DNA of 64,000 nucleotides from Croceicoccus naphthovorans. Lineage in GTDB: Bacteria > Pseudomonadota > Alphaproteobacteria > Sphingomonadales > Sphingomonadaceae. The notes below the pieces were generated by a model that had not been told where the DNA came from, made no database searches, and saw only the letters and a program-made list of their open reading frames with translations. Positions within the stretch are counted from its first letter, which is position 1; every line of letters begins with the position of its first letter. The stretch spans positions 3,289,501 to 3,353,500 of the forward strand of contig NZ_CP011770.1 of the NCBI RefSeq assembly GCF_001028705.1. Reading direction: 5' to 3'. A program made the position numbers and the translations under genes. Shown piece by piece: positions 18,025-28,724 of the stretch.

Positions 18025-18087
18025 TCACCTGAAATTAGTCGGGCCGAGGGGCTTAACGCTGGCCCGTCCGGTTCCTATCTTCGCCCC

Positions 18088-18534
18088 ATGCAGGAGGTTC
18101 TTTCCTTGCTCTATTACTGGCTGAAGGTCGGACACCTCGTCTTCGTGATCTTCTGGATGGCGGGGCTGTTCATGCTGCCGCGGTTCTACATCTATCACAT
18201 GGAAGCGACGAGCGAGGAGGAACGCGCCCGCTGGGTAGAGCGCGAGGCGCGGCTGCGGCGGATCATCATGACGCCGTCGATGGTGCTGGTCTGGGTTCTC
18301 GGGCTGGCGCTGGCGTTCTCGATCGATGCTTGGAGCATGGGGTGGTTCCATCTCAAGCTGCTCTTGGTATTCGGCTTGTCGGGCTATCACGGCTGGATGG
18401 TTGCGCTGGGGCGGAAGATCGCGGCGGGCGATGCCGGAATCTCGAACAAGCAGATGCGCTTGTTGAACGAAGTGCCTGGAATAGCGGCGATCCTGATCGT
18501 GACGACGGTTGTCGTGGGTCGGCTTTACTTCTGA
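18088..18534 (+). CDS. hemJ: protoporphyrinogen oxidase HemJ (CopD/UPF0093 family)
   Basis: 148 residues, a four-helix integral membrane protein; it oxidises protoporphyrinogen IX, probably with bound haem. The first helix carries the conserved His in [25 protein letters not shown]. Start choice is open: the ATG at 18088 lacks a ribosome-binding site, while an AGGAGG just inside the frame (18091-18096) sits well before the in-frame TTG at 18106, giving 142 residues. Placement between hemE and rho supports the haem role. Confidence 0.92.
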   Translation: MQEVLSLLYYWLKVGHLVFVIFWMAGLFMLPRFYIYHMEATSEEERARWVEREARLRRIIMTPSMVLVWVLGLALAFSIDAWSMGWFHLKLLLVFGLSGYHGWMVALGRKIAAGDAGISNKQMRLLNEVPGIAAILIVTTVVVGRLYF

Positions 18535-18760
18535 TCTTGCTTGCGCGTTCGTCGCATTGGCGGACCGCCAGGCGGCATGGGTGATTGACGCGGGGCCAGG
18601 CGAGGCATATCTGGGGCGTAGCGGCATCCTGCCGTGGATCGATCCGCAATGGACGATCCGGTCTGCTTTCACCAAGCCCATCGACCATCGGTATCCGAAC
18701 ACCGCCTGTATTGCGATCAGGCACCCGGAACCGGCCAGATACCCCAGTGGATTTACAGCA
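18535..18760 (+). promoter_or_regulatory. rho leader region
   Basis: 226 bases before rho with no recognisable gene. An open frame through it joins rho without family similarity. rho genes are commonly autoregulated through long leaders, but I see no specific attenuator hairpin here. Confidence 0.35.
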
Positions 18761-20017
<1,257 letters not shown>

Positions 20018-20038
20018 CGCGCATCGCGGTTACGCATA

Positions 20039-20077
20039 GAAAAGGGGCGGCTTGCCAGATCGGCAGCCGCCCCTTTT
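20039..20077 (+). terminator. bidirectional terminator between rho and dienelactone hydrolase
   Basis: A long stem (AAAGGGGCGGC with one bulged base, closing with TGCC/GGCA around AGATC) is followed by TTTTT on the plus strand and TTTT on the minus strand. It serves both convergent genes. Confidence 0.9.
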
Positions 20078-20095
20078 TGCGTCTGGTGGTCGGGT

Positions 20096-20794
20096 TTAGC
20101 CGAGATGTTCGGCGAAGAACGCCTCCGTCCGGCTATCGGCCAGTTGCGCACCTTCCTCGTTCCGGCGCTTGCCCATCTCGGTGGCGAAACCATGGTCCAG
20201 CCCCTCGTAATCGTGCAGGGTCACCTTGGGCAGGGGATCGAGCCCTTCGTGCATTTTCGACTGAGCTTCGGGGTTCACGAAATGGTCGGCGGTCGGCACG
20301 TGCAGCATCAGCGGATGCGCAATGGCGTGCGATTCATTCAGCATCTGGTCGATCATCACGCCGTAGTACCCGACCGAAGCGTTGATGTCGGTCCGCGTCG
20401 CGGTGAGGTAGGCCAGCATCCCGCCCATGCAGTACCCGACACAGCCCACGCTCTGAACGCCTGCCTCGCGGCGGATCCAGTGTATCGTCGCCTCGATATC
20501 CTTGATTGACTTGTCGGGGTTGTTCTTGCCCATCATCCCCAGCGCCTTCTGGAAGTCTTCCTCGACATCGGGATCGAGCGAAACGCCCGGTTCCTGCCGC
20601 CAGAACAAGTCGGGCGCGACGGCCAAGTATCCGGCGGCGGCCCACTTGTCGCACTTTTGCAAGATGCCGGGGTTCACGCCGAAAATCTCTTGAATCACGA
20701 TGATGGCCGCGCGCGGCGTGCCTTCCGGGCGGGCGACATAGGCCCCTAAAGTGTCCTCGCCCTCAAGCGTGGCGATCTTTGTATTCAGGCTCAT
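20096..20794 (-). CDS. dienelactone hydrolase family protein
   Basis: 232 residues with the alpha/beta-hydrolase fold of dienelactone hydrolases. The nucleophile is Cys122 in GYCMGGM, with Asp170 (PTADHFV) and His201 (GLDHGF) completing the triad; the early VIQEIFGVNP segment is typical. It hydrolyses lactones or esters; the true substrate is unknown. The ATG at 20794 has GAGGAG upstream. The frame continues open for hundreds of codons against mnmE, which is not coding. It is divergent from the DUF6489 gene. Confidence 0.92.
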   Translation of the reverse strand: MSLNTKIATLEGEDTLGAYVARPEGTPRAAIIVIQEIFGVNPGILQKCDKWAAAGYLAVAPDLFWRQEPGVSLDPDVEEDFQKALGMMGKNNPDKSIKDIEATIHWIRREAGVQSVGCVGYCMGGMLAYLTATRTDINASVGYYGVMIDQMLNESHAIAHPLMLHVPTADHFVNPEAQSKMHEGLDPLPKVTLHDYEGLDHGFATEMGKRRNEEGAQLADSRTEAFFAEHLG

Positions 20795-20941
20795 CGTAGG
20801 TCTCCTCTTGTCCCGCGTACTATGCGATATGCACCCATGATGGACTTTGCCAAGGGGGTGTGACAGCTTGGCAAGATGGAAAATCGGCCAGAACGGTCGG
20901 TCTGAGGTCCAAACCGCCGAAGTGAGGAAAGCGCCCAACCC

Positions 20942-21193
20942 ATGAAAATGAATATAGAAATCGATTGCACCCCGGAAGAGGCGCGTCGCTTCATGGGCCT
21001 GCCCGATGTGAGCAAGGCGAACGATGTTTATGTCGACAGCCTCGTTACCGCGATGAAGGGGGCAGGCAGCCTCGACCAGGTACAGGACCTGATCAAGGGT
21101 TTCGCCCCGATGGGCGAGATCGGGCTGAAGATGTTTCAGCAGATCATGGACAGCGGCACCAAGGCCGCGTTCGGGCAGACTTCCACGAAGTAA
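20942..21193 (+). CDS. DUF6489 family small protein
   Basis: 83 residues beginning with a short beta stretch and the EEARRFMGLPDV motif; amphipathic helices and a Phe/Met-rich end follow. The family is small and of unknown function, found in sphingomonads. It is 37 bases upstream of mnmE on the same strand and may be co-transcribed with it. Confidence 0.75.
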   Translation: MKMNIEIDCTPEEARRFMGLPDVSKANDVYVDSLVTAMKGAGSLDQVQDLIKGFAPMGEIGLKMFQQIMDSGTKAAFGQTSTK

Positions 21194-21230
21194 CCCGCAC
21201 AAGCGCCGGCTGAAGGAGGGCCGCGGTTCG

Positions 21231-22508
21231 ATGTCCGGCGATACGATATTCGCGCTTTCGAGCGGTAGTCCCCCTGCGGCCATCGCGGTCGTGAGGATCA
21301 GCGGCCCGCGGGCATTTGCGGCGGTTGAGGATCTGGCGGGAAGGTTGCCGCCGCCGCGTCGCGCCGGTTTGCGGATATTGCGCGACGGCGAGGGTGGCGT
21401 GCTCGATACGGCGCTGGTCCTGACCTTTCCCGGCCCGAACAGCGCGACCGGAGAGAATTGCGCGGAATTACACCTCCACGGCGGCCGCGCGGTCGTTGCG
21501 GCGGTCGAGAGTGCTCTGGCATCGCGCGAATTGCGCCGTGCCGAGGCTGGCGAGTTTACGCGGCGGGCGTTTGCCAATGGTCGCATGGACCTGACCGAAG
21601 CGGAGGGGTTGGCGGACCTATTGTCGGCAGAGACCGAGTTGCAGCGCCGCAACGCGCAAGCCTTGGCGGGCGGGGCCTTGGCGCAGGCGGTGGAGCAGTG
21701 GCGGACTGCGCTCTTGACGCTGGCCGCCGAGATCGAGGCGGACCTCGATTTTTCCGACGATGACGACGTCAGCGCGCTGGCGGCGGATTTTGGCACCCGC
21801 TGTGCGGCCTTGGCGAGCGATCTGGCCGATTGGCTGGATGCACCGAGAGCCGAGACCTTGAAAGAAGGGTTTCGCGTTGTATTGGCAGGCCCGCCGAACG
21901 CCGGAAAAAGTAGCCTTTTCAATGCACTATTGGGGGAAGATGCCGCCATCGCCACCCCGATCGCCGGTACGACACGCGACATTCTGACCCGCCCTGTGGC
22001 GATAAGGGGTATCCCGTTCCTGTTTTCCGATACAGCAGGGCTGCGCGAAGGGACCGATGACGCGATCGAACGGATCGGCATCGACCGGGCACGGACTGAA
22101 CTGAACAAAGCGGACCTCGTCCTGTGGCTGGGCGAAGAGGGGCAGGGTCCCGCTGGCGCGTGGGAGATCGAGACGATGATCGATTTGCCTTCTCACGCGG
22201 CAAAGTCATCGCCGCATCGTCGTGTATCCGCTGTTGATGGCACCGGGCTCTCGGCTCTGCTCGATGACATGGTGGATTTGGCGCGCACCGCTATGCCGCG
22301 TCCGGGGCAGGTGGCGCTGTCCGCGCATCAAGGCGGTTTGCTGGCCTTGGCGCGAGACGGCTTGATACAGGCTGGCGTAGAGCGTGATCCACTTTTGGCG
22401 GCGGAACAGCTGCGCGTTGCTCGCATGGCATTTGATCGCTTGACCGGACGCGCGGCGACCGAAGATATGCTCGACACACTATTCGGTCGGTTCTGCATCG
22501 GAAAGTGA
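21231..22508 (+). CDS. mnmE: tRNA modification GTPase MnmE
   Basis: 425 residues. With MnmG it adds carboxymethylaminomethyl to wobble uridine 34 of certain tRNAs. An N-terminal tetrahydrofolate-binding domain (TIFALSSG, the LELHLHGG-type motif) is followed by an inserted G domain with P-loop GPPNAGKSS at about 222-230 and the [10 protein letters not shown] switch. The protein ends in the catalytic FCIGK. It is a little shorter than the E. coli protein. mnmE, mnmG, rsmG, parA and parB form the classic origin-proximal cluster, with parS sites among them. Confidence 0.97.
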   Translation: MSGDTIFALSSGSPPAAIAVVRISGPRAFAAVEDLAGRLPPPRRAGLRILRDGEGGVLDTALVLTFPGPNSATGENCAELHLHGGRAVVAAVESALASRELRRAEAGEFTRRAFANGRMDLTEAEGLADLLSAETELQRRNAQALAGGALAQAVEQWRTALLTLAAEIEADLDFSDDDDVSALAADFGTRCAALASDLADWLDAPRAETLKEGFRVVLAGPPNAGKSSLFNALLGEDAAIATPIAGTTRDILTRPVAIRGIPFLFSDTAGLREGTDDAIERIGIDRARTELNKADLVLWLGEEGQGPAGAWEIETMIDLPSHAAKSSPHRRVSAVDGTGLSALLDDMVDLARTAMPRPGQVALSAHQGGLLALARDGLIQAGVERDPLLAAEQLRVARMAFDRLTGRAATEDMLDTLFGRFCIGK

Positions 22509-22524
22509 TGTTCCACGTGGAACA
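22509..22524. other. parS: parS site 1 (intergenic)
   Basis: TGTTCCACGTGGAACA, a perfect 16-bp palindrome (20 bp with its flanks, 22507-22526) between mnmE and mnmG. It matches the chromosomal ParB-binding site consensus, and parA and parB lie 2.5 kb away. Confidence 0.95.
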
Positions 22525-22563
22525 TCTTTGACGCTTCGGCGGATCGGAATTAAAGCGCCGATC

Positions 22564-24420
22564 ATGCAAACCTTTGACGTTATCGTAGTTGGCGGCGGAC
22601 ACGCCGGATGCGAAGCGGCTGCCGCTGCTGCACGCACCGGTGCGCGGACCGCTTTGGTGACGTTCGACAGAACCAAGACGGGCGCGATGTCGTGTAACCC
22701 AGCCATCGGCGGTCTGGGCAAAGGGCATTTGGTTCGCGAAGTCGATGCGTTCGACGGGTTGATCGCGCGCGCCGCAGATCACGCGGCGATCCACTATCGC
22801 ATGCTCAACCGATCGAAGGGCAGCGCCGTCCATGGCCCGCGTGTCCAAGCGGACCGTGACTTATTCCGGTCGGCAATCCAGACCATGATCGCCAAGCAGG
22901 AAAACCTTACCGAGATTGAAGGGGAGGTTGCTGCACTGCGGCTGGAGGGCGGGCGTGCGGTTGGCGTGGTCTTGGCCGATGGAGTCGAGGTCACCGCGCA
23001 GGCAGTGGTGCTTTGCACCGGCACTTTCCTGGGTGGACGCCTGTTTCGCGGCGAAGAGGTCCTTGAAGGCGGGCGGATTGGTGAGGCGGGAGCACAACGT
23101 CTGGCACACCAGATGCGGGATGCCGACCTGCCGATGGCTCGTCTCAAGACCGGGACACCGCCACGGCTGGACGGTCGGTCGATCAATTGGGCACGATTGG
23201 AACGGCAGGAGTCCGACAAGGATCCTTGGACGATGTCGCCGCTCACTTCGGGCCGTCGAAATCCGCAGGTATTCTGCGCAATCACCCGAACAAATGCGCG
23301 GACGCACGACATTATCAGGGGCGGGCTTGACCGTTCGCCTCTGTTCACGGGCGCGATCGACGCGCGAGGACCGCGCTATTGCCCCTCTATCGAGGACAAG
23401 ATCCACCGCTTTGCAGATCGGGAAGGGCACCAGATTTTCTTGGAGCCGGAGGGGCTGGCGACACCTCTGATCTATCCCAATGGGATCAGCACATCGCTGC
23501 CTGCCGACATTCAGCTTGCGATGTTGCGTTCCATCGAGGGCCTTGAGGGCGTTGAAATGTCGGTGCCCGGTTATGCGGTCGAGTATGACCATATCGATCC
23601 GCGGGCTTTGAGCCGGACACTCGAACTTCGGGCAATCGCCGGTCTCTATTGCGCAGGCCAGATCAATGGGACGACGGGCTATGAGGAAGCGGCCGCACAG
23701 GGGTTAATCGCGGGACTGAGCGCCGCCTGTGCTGTATTGGACCGTCCACCCCCGGCGATTGATCGGTCCAATAGCTACATGGCGGTGATGATCGACGATC
23801 TGACCTTGCATGGGGTCAGCGAGCCCTATCGCATGCTGACCGCCCGGGCCGAGTATCGTTTGCGCTTGCGGGCCAGCAATGCGACGACAAGACTGACGCC
23901 TATCGCCGCGACGGTCGGTTCCATTGGTTCTGAACGTTCCACGTGGAACACCCAGCGAGAGATTGAACGATCCCGGATCGCGACGGTTTTCGATCGAGTG
24001 GTAAGTGCTCAGGAAGTGGGGCGGGCTGGCGTAGATGCGCGCAACGACCTGCCCAAAGCTCCAATTCGGGATTGGCTGCGTTTCGAAGGCATGGACGCGG
24101 TTGTGCGCGGATGGCTCGCGGATGATGGATGCGATGGCGATCCCGATCTGGTGGAAGAGATGATCGAGGACGCGCATTACGCACCGTATTTGGCCCGTCA
24201 GGATGCAGAACTTCGCGACCTTAAGGCGAGCGAATCGGTGACGCTCGCGCCAGACTTTGCCTATGCAAATATACCGGGCCTTTCGAACGAGATGGCTGAA
24301 CGGCTCAGTGCAGCAAGGCCCGATAGTCTTGCAGCAGCAGGGCGGGTTCGTGGTGTCACTCCCGCTGCCTTGTCGGCGCTGCTTGTCTATGCTCGCCGCT
24401 TGGCGCAAGTGGACGCATGA
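22564..24420 (+). CDS. mnmG: tRNA uridine-5-carboxymethylaminomethyl modification enzyme MnmG
   Basis: 618 residues; the FAD-dependent partner of MnmE. The FAD-binding [10 protein letters not shown] is at residues 10-19, and [21 protein letters not shown], the conserved [10 protein letters not shown] and [21 protein letters not shown] are present. The start is the ATG at 22564; the frame extends upstream through the parS site but not in conserved sequence. A parS-like palindrome lies inside the gene at 23935-23950. The stop overlaps the rsmG start (ATGA). Confidence 0.97.
   Translation: MQTFDVIVVGGGHAGCEAAAAAARTGARTALVTFDRTKTGAMSCNPAIGGLGKGHLVREVDAFDGLIARAADHAAIHYRMLNRSKGSAVHGPRVQADRDLFRSAIQTMIAKQENLTEIEGEVAALRLEGGRAVGVVLADGVEVTAQAVVLCTGTFLGGRLFRGEEVLEGGRIGEAGAQRLAHQMRDADLPMARLKTGTPPRLDGRSINWARLERQESDKDPWTMSPLTSGRRNPQVFCAITRTNARTHDIIRGGLDRSPLFTGAIDARGPRYCPSIEDKIHRFADREGHQIFLEPEGLATPLIYPNGISTSLPADIQLAMLRSIEGLEGVEMSVPGYAVEYDHIDPRALSRTLELRAIAGLYCAGQINGTTGYEEAAAQGLIAGLSAACAVLDRPPPAIDRSNSYMAVMIDDLTLHGVSEPYRMLTARAEYRLRLRASNATTRLTPIAATVGSIGSERSTWNTQREIERSRIATVFDRVVSAQEVGRAGVDARNDLPKAPIRDWLRFEGMDAVVRGWLADDGCDGDPDLVEEMIEDAHYAPYLARQDAELRDLKASESVTLAPDFAYANIPGLSNEMAERLSAARPDSLAAAGRVRGVTPAALSALLVYARRLAQVDA
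23935..23950. other. parS: parS site 2 (inside mnmG)
   Basis: CGTTCCACGTGGAACA differs from the other sites only in its first base (C for T). It is read in mnmG as R-S-T-W-N-T. Confidence 0.9.
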
Positions 24421-25058
24421 ACCAGCAATTCGACGAACAAGATTTAAAGTGGTCTCAGTATTGGTTGGCCGAGAATCTCAAACTCGGCTCAGCACAATGG
24501 GGAGCATTAAACGATCTTTTAAGATTGCTGGCTGCGGAAAACGAGCAGCAAAATCTGGTTGCCAAGGGCACACTCCCGTTTGCTTGGAGTCGTCATATTG
24601 TCGATAGCCTTCAACTGATCACCCATGTTCCACGTGGAACATCGACTTGGCTTGATTTAGGTACGGGCGCTGGTTTTCCTGGTCTGGCCTGCGCAATCGC
24701 ACTTCCGCAGACGCATTTCACCTTGGTAGAGCAGCGGCCTCGGCGCACGGAGTGGTTGGAGCGGGCAAAAGTCGCCTTGGGATTGCGCAACGTTGAGATT
24801 GTCACCGCAAATATTTCGCAGGTGCCCAAGCAAGATTTTGATGTCATTTCAGCGCGTGCATTCGCCCCGCTCGAAAAGCTCCTCAATCTATCCGCCGCCT
24901 TTTCCACAAAAGCCACCGCATGGGTCTTGCCGAAGGGGCGGTCTGCCACGCACGAATTGGAAACGCTGAAAGGGTGGCGACATATGTTCCACGTGGAACA
25001 GTCGGTAACCGATCCGCAATCGGGGATCATTACGGGTCATCTTATCGGCCGGAAATAG
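24417..25058 (+). CDS. rsmG: 16S rRNA (guanine527-N7)-methyltransferase RsmG
   Basis: 213 residues of the GidB fold: SAM-binding [17 protein letters not shown] at about 76-92, and the [16 protein letters not shown] motif. It methylates G527 of 16S rRNA. It overlaps mnmG by four bases. Base composition is clearly more AT-rich than its neighbours (26 of 60 GC in 24421-24480), and two exact parS sites are embedded in the coding sequence at 24626-24641 and 24985-25000. Confidence 0.96.
   Translation: MNQQFDEQDLKWSQYWLAENLKLGSAQWGALNDLLRLLAAENEQQNLVAKGTLPFAWSRHIVDSLQLITHVPRGTSTWLDLGTGAGFPGLACAIALPQTHFTLVEQRPRRTEWLERAKVALGLRNVEIVTANISQVPKQDFDVISARAFAPLEKLLNLSAAFSTKATAWVLPKGRSATHELETLKGWRHMFHVEQSVTDPQSGIITGHLIGRK
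24626..24641. other. parS: parS site 3 (inside rsmG)
   Basis: An exact copy of the 16-bp palindrome TGTTCCACGTGGAACA, read in rsmG as V-P-R-G-T. Confidence 0.95.
24985..25000. other. parS: parS site 4 (inside rsmG)
   Basis: Another exact TGTTCCACGTGGAACA, read in rsmG as M-F-H-V-E-Q. It lies 78 bases before the parA start. Confidence 0.95.
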
Positions 25059-25077
25059 AGCGGGGTTCGTAAAGCAC

Positions 25078-25851
25078 ATGATAACGATCGCCATTGCCAA
25101 TCAGAAGGGCGGCGTCGGCAAGACGACCAGCGCCGTAAACCTTGCAACGGCCATGGCGGCGATCGGGTGGCGGACCTTGCTGGTCGATCTCGACCCGCAG
25201 GGCAATGCCTCGACCGGGTTGGGTGTTCCGCCAGAGGATCGCGGTGTTTCCAGCTATGACGTGCTCGTCGACGGTGTGGCGTTGGATGAAGCGGTCGTTT
25301 CGACGACTATCCCCGATCTCGATCTCGTACCGGCAACCGTCGATTTGTCGGGGGCCGAGATCGAGCTGGTCGAGATGCACGATCGCACCGGACGGCTTCG
25401 CGACGGCTTGGCAGATGCGCACTATGACATTTGCTTCGTCGATTGCCCGCCGTCGCTTGGGCTTTTGACCTTGAACGCGCTGACGGCTGCCGATCACCTG
25501 CTGGTGCCGTTGCAATGCGAATTCTATGCGCTTGAGGGGCTGAGCCAGCTGCTCGGCACTGTGGAGCAGGTCAAGGATCGCTTCAATTCCAACTTGTCGA
25601 TTATCGGCGTGGCCCTGACCATGTTTGACCGTCGTAATCGTCTGACCGATCAAGTGTCCGACGACGTGCGCGGCGTTCTGGGCGAAGTGGTGTTCGAATC
25701 GGTGGTGCCGCGCAACGTCCGTCTGTCCGAGGCGCCGAGCCATGGATTGCCCGCCATCGTCTATGATCACAACTGTACCGGATCGCGGGCCTATATGGAC
25801 CTTGCCCGCGAATTGATCCGCCGTCTGCCCGAAAGAAGGAAAGCCGCATGA
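25078..25851 (+). CDS. parA: chromosome-partitioning ATPase ParA
   Basis: 257 residues, short ParA without an N-terminal HTH, hence the chromosomal type. The deviant Walker A NQKGGVGKTT is at residues 8-17, followed by LVDLDPQGNASTG and DCPPSLGLLTLNAL. ATP-bound dimers coat the nucleoid and pull ParB-parS complexes. parB overlaps it by four bases (ATGA); the four parS sites lie just upstream. Confidence 0.97.
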   Translation: MITIAIANQKGGVGKTTSAVNLATAMAAIGWRTLLVDLDPQGNASTGLGVPPEDRGVSSYDVLVDGVALDEAVVSTTIPDLDLVPATVDLSGAEIELVEMHDRTGRLRDGLADAHYDICFVDCPPSLGLLTLNALTAADHLLVPLQCEFYALEGLSQLLGTVEQVKDRFNSNLSIIGVALTMFDRRNRLTDQVSDDVRGVLGEVVFESVVPRNVRLSEAPSHGLPAIVYDHNCTGSRAYMDLARELIRRLPERRKAA

Positions 25852-26786
25852 CCGAAAAGACAGCGACCAAGCCCAATGCCAAGAGCCGGGCCGCGCTGGG
25901 TCGCGGGCTGGGGGCTTTGCTGGGTGATGCCAAGCGGGAAGAACCGATTGCACGGCGCAGCCCAAGGGCGAATGGCGAAGCTGCGCCTGAAGAGGGTCTT
26001 GCGTTGATCGCGGTTTCGGCCATCGAGCCGCATCCGGAAAACCCGCGCGTGCATTTTGAGGAAGGCGCGCTGGAAGACCTTGCCAAGTCGATTGCGGCGC
26101 GCGGCGTGATTCAACCGATCATCGTGCGCCCGGCCAAAGGCGGAACCTACCAACTTGTTGCCGGAGAGCGTCGTTGGCGCGCTGCACAGAAGGCGCAAGT
26201 CCATGAAATTCCAGCGATAATTCGAAAACTGGATGATCGTGACGTCACCGCGCTGGCGCTGATCGAGAATATCCAGCGCGAAGACCTGAACCCGATAGAG
26301 GAGGCGCGCGCCTATCAGCGGCTCTCGACACGGGACAGCATGTCTCAGTCCGATATCGCCGAACTCGTCGAGAAGTCGCGCAGCCATGTCGCCAACCTGA
26401 TGCGATTGCTGGCGCTGCCCGATCCTGTGTTGGCGCTGGTCGAAAAAGGCGAGCTGTCGATGGGTCATGCGCGCGCTCTGATCAATTGCGACAATGCCGA
26501 AGCGATTGCGCGCGATACGGTGAAGAACGGCCTTTCGGTGCGCGAAGTGGAAAAGCGTGTTCGCAAGGCATCGGGGCAGGGTGCGGCCCCGCGTCGTGCT
26601 GCGCGTCCGCCGCGTGAAGACAATGCCGACATCGCCGCCGTGCAAAAGCATCTTGAGGAATTTCTGGGCTTGCCGGTCGAGATCAAGGCCGATGCCGACC
26701 CGACGACGGGCAGTGTAATCGTGCGTTACAAGTCGCTCGACCAGCTGGACCTCGTTTGCCAGCGTCTCTCGGGCGGGGAAATCTAG
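25848..26786 (+). CDS. parB: chromosome-partitioning protein ParB
   Basis: 312 residues. The N-terminal CTPase domain has IEPHPENPR and GERRWRAAQ; ALIENIQREDLNPIEEARAY leads into a helix-turn-helix (QSDIAELVEKSRSHVANLMRLL) and a C-terminal dimerisation domain. It loads at parS and spreads as a CTP-dependent clamp. The stop codon shares a CTAG palindrome with the stop of the convergent next gene, so the two genes overlap by four bases. Confidence 0.97.
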   Translation: MTEKTATKPNAKSRAALGRGLGALLGDAKREEPIARRSPRANGEAAPEEGLALIAVSAIEPHPENPRVHFEEGALEDLAKSIAARGVIQPIIVRPAKGGTYQLVAGERRWRAAQKAQVHEIPAIIRKLDDRDVTALALIENIQREDLNPIEEARAYQRLSTRDSMSQSDIAELVEKSRSHVANLMRLLALPDPVLALVEKGELSMGHARALINCDNAEAIARDTVKNGLSVREVEKRVRKASGQGAAPRRAARPPREDNADIAAVQKHLEEFLGLPVEIKADADPTTGSVIVRYKSLDQLDLVCQRLSGGEI

Positions 26787-27271
26787 AGCCGGTCGGCCAG
26801 GATCGAGGCGACCGATTCGATCCCTGCGCGGTCGGCTTCGTCGAAGCGCGCAAGGCTTGGGCTGTCGAGGTCGATGACCGCGATGACGGCACCGTCTTTC
26901 ACGATCGGCACGACGAGTTCGGACCGGCTTGCCGCGTCGCAGGCGATATGCCCCGGAAACGCGTGGACGTCGCGCACCAGTTGGGTTTTTCCGCTGGCCG
27001 CCGCCGCCGCCGCGCCGCAGACGCCGGTGCCGAAGGGGATGCGGATGCAGGCCGGATTGCCCGTAAACGGTCCCAGAACCAGCGTGTCGCCCACCGCGCG
27101 ATAGAAGCCCGCCCAGTTGCAATCGGTGATGAACAGGCCGAACAGTGCCGCGCAGTTGGCCATGTTGGCCACACCATCGGGCTCACCAGCGGTAATCGCA
27201 TCGACCGCTTCGGCCAGCTCACGATAGAGGGTCGGCTTGTCGCTCGGGTCGGAGGGTGCAAAATCGAACAT
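26783..27271 (-). CDS. free methionine-(R)-sulfoxide reductase (GAF domain)
   Basis: 162 residues, a single GAF domain. Three cysteines, Cys75 (ACIRIPFG), Cys85 (GVCGAA) and Cys111 (IACDAASRSELVVPI), correspond in context and near-identical spacing to the catalytic cysteines of fRMsr enzymes. The product reduces free methionine-R-sulfoxide. It is convergent with parB. Confidence 0.9.
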   Translation of the reverse strand: MFDFAPSDPSDKPTLYRELAEAVDAITAGEPDGVANMANCAALFGLFITDCNWAGFYRAVGDTLVLGPFTGNPACIRIPFGTGVCGAAAAAASGKTQLVRDVHAFPGHIACDAASRSELVVPIVKDGAVIAVIDLDSPSLARFDEADRAGIESVASILADRL

Positions 27272-27307
27272 CGCCCGCCGCCTTAGCGCCCCCGCGCATC
27301 AGATGCC

Positions 27308-28717
27308 ATGGCGCGCGCACCCCCACCCGCACATACCATTGCCGAGACGCTGCTGCTCCCCTATCTCGGTGTCATGCCCAAATCCATGCCAACCTGGCTT
27401 CGCAATGTCCTTGTCGTTTTCGGCATGGTCCTGATCATCCTCATCATTTTTGCCGTGGTGCTGATCCGTGGCAATCCGGCGGAAATGACGCTGGCCGAAG
27501 TCAGCGGCACCGATCCGGTGATCGCCGACGCGCAAATGGAGACCTTCCCGACGGTCAACCTTCGCGAACCCAGCGGGTGGGGTGATGGCGCGCCGGTTGC
27601 GGCGACGGGGCTGACCGTGTCTCGCTTTGCCGAGGGGCTGGATCATCCGCGCAATATGCTGACGCTGCCCAATGGCGATGTGCTGGTGGCGGAAACCAAT
27701 GCACAGCCGCGCCCGGCGGAAACGATAAAGGACAGGATCCGAAACTATTTCATGGCCAAAGTCGGGGCCGGGGTTCCGTCAGCGGACCGGATCAGCGTGC
27801 TGCGCGATGCCGACGGCGATGGCGTTGCGGAAAAGCGTTCGGTTCTGGCCGACGGTCTCACCTCGCCCTTTGGCATGGTCTACCGTGAGGGCACGCTCTA
27901 CGTCGCCAACACCGATGCGCTGGTCTCTTTTCCGTTCGAGCCGGGGCAGACGAAAATTGAAGCCGCGCCAACCAAGCTGATGGAATTGCCCGGCAATGGC
28001 CAGCACTGGACGCGCAATCTGACGATCAGCCCGGATGGAGAGCATCTCTATATCTCGGTCGGTTCAGCGACGAACATCGGCGACGACGGCATGGAAAAAG
28101 AGGCGAATCGCGCCGCGATCCACGAATTCGACATCGCAACCGGCGAACATCGCATCTTTGGCGCAGGGCTGCGCAATCCGACGGGCCTTGCCTTCAACCC
28201 CGACAGCGGAGAACTTTGGACCACGGTGAATGAGCGCGACATGCTGGGATCGGACGGGCCGCCCGATTACCTGACGAACGTGCCGATCGGGGTGAATTAT
28301 GGCTGGCCATGGATCTATTGGCGGTTCGAATACGATCCGCGCGTAGAGGCGCCGATGCCGATCTATCTGCAGGAATATACCCGCTGGCCCGAATATTCGC
28401 TGGGCGCACACACGGCGCCGCTGGGTCTGGTATTTGCCGGTGAAAAGCCGCTGGCGAACCGGTTTGCCAGTGGAGCCTTCGTGGCGCGGCACGGGTCATG
28501 GAATCGTAAGCCTGCTGCCGGGTACGACGTGGTTTTCGTGCGCTTCGACAGTCGCGGCAATCCGCTGGACGATCTGCCGCAGCCGGTGCTGACCGGGTTT
28601 ACCGCCGATGGCGATGCGCGCGGCCGCCCGACGATGCTGGCGTGGGATCAGACCGGTGCTCTGTTGGTCAGCGACGATACCGCCGGGATCATCTGGCGGG
28701 TGACTTCGGCAAAATAG
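27308..28717 (+). CDS. sorbosone dehydrogenase family / PQQ-dependent sugar dehydrogenase-like protein
   Basis: 469 residues. One N-terminal transmembrane segment (about residues 35-55) is followed by a beta-propeller of the soluble glucose/sorbosone dehydrogenase family: GLDHPRNMLTLPNGDVLVAET, DRISVLRDADGDGVAE, GLRNPTGLAFNP, GVNYGWPWIYW. The active site would face the periplasm. Whether it truly binds PQQ cannot be told. ATGs at 27374 and 27386 are alternative starts, since none has a good ribosome-binding site. Confidence 0.85.
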   Translation: MARAPPPAHTIAETLLLPYLGVMPKSMPTWLRNVLVVFGMVLIILIIFAVVLIRGNPAEMTLAEVSGTDPVIADAQMETFPTVNLREPSGWGDGAPVAATGLTVSRFAEGLDHPRNMLTLPNGDVLVAETNAQPRPAETIKDRIRNYFMAKVGAGVPSADRISVLRDADGDGVAEKRSVLADGLTSPFGMVYREGTLYVANTDALVSFPFEPGQTKIEAAPTKLMELPGNGQHWTRNLTISPDGEHLYISVGSATNIGDDGMEKEANRAAIHEFDIATGEHRIFGAGLRNPTGLAFNPDSGELWTTVNERDMLGSDGPPDYLTNVPIGVNYGWPWIYWRFEYDPRVEAPMPIYLQEYTRWPEYSLGAHTAPLGLVFAGEKPLANRFASGAFVARHGSWNRKPAAGYDVVFVRFDSRGNPLDDLPQPVLTGFTADGDARGRPTMLAWDQTGALLVSDDTAGIIWRVTSAK

Positions 28718-28724
28718 GTGGGTT

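Noticed and set aside
20795..22108. Upstream extension of the dienelactone hydrolase frame, antisense to mnmE
   Set aside because: Ser/Arg/Ala-rich random sequence; the true ATG at 20794 has a good ribosome-binding site and conserved N-terminus.
25791..27122. 443-codon frame antisense to parB and across the next gene
   Set aside because: It spans two well-supported genes and has no similarity to anything I know.
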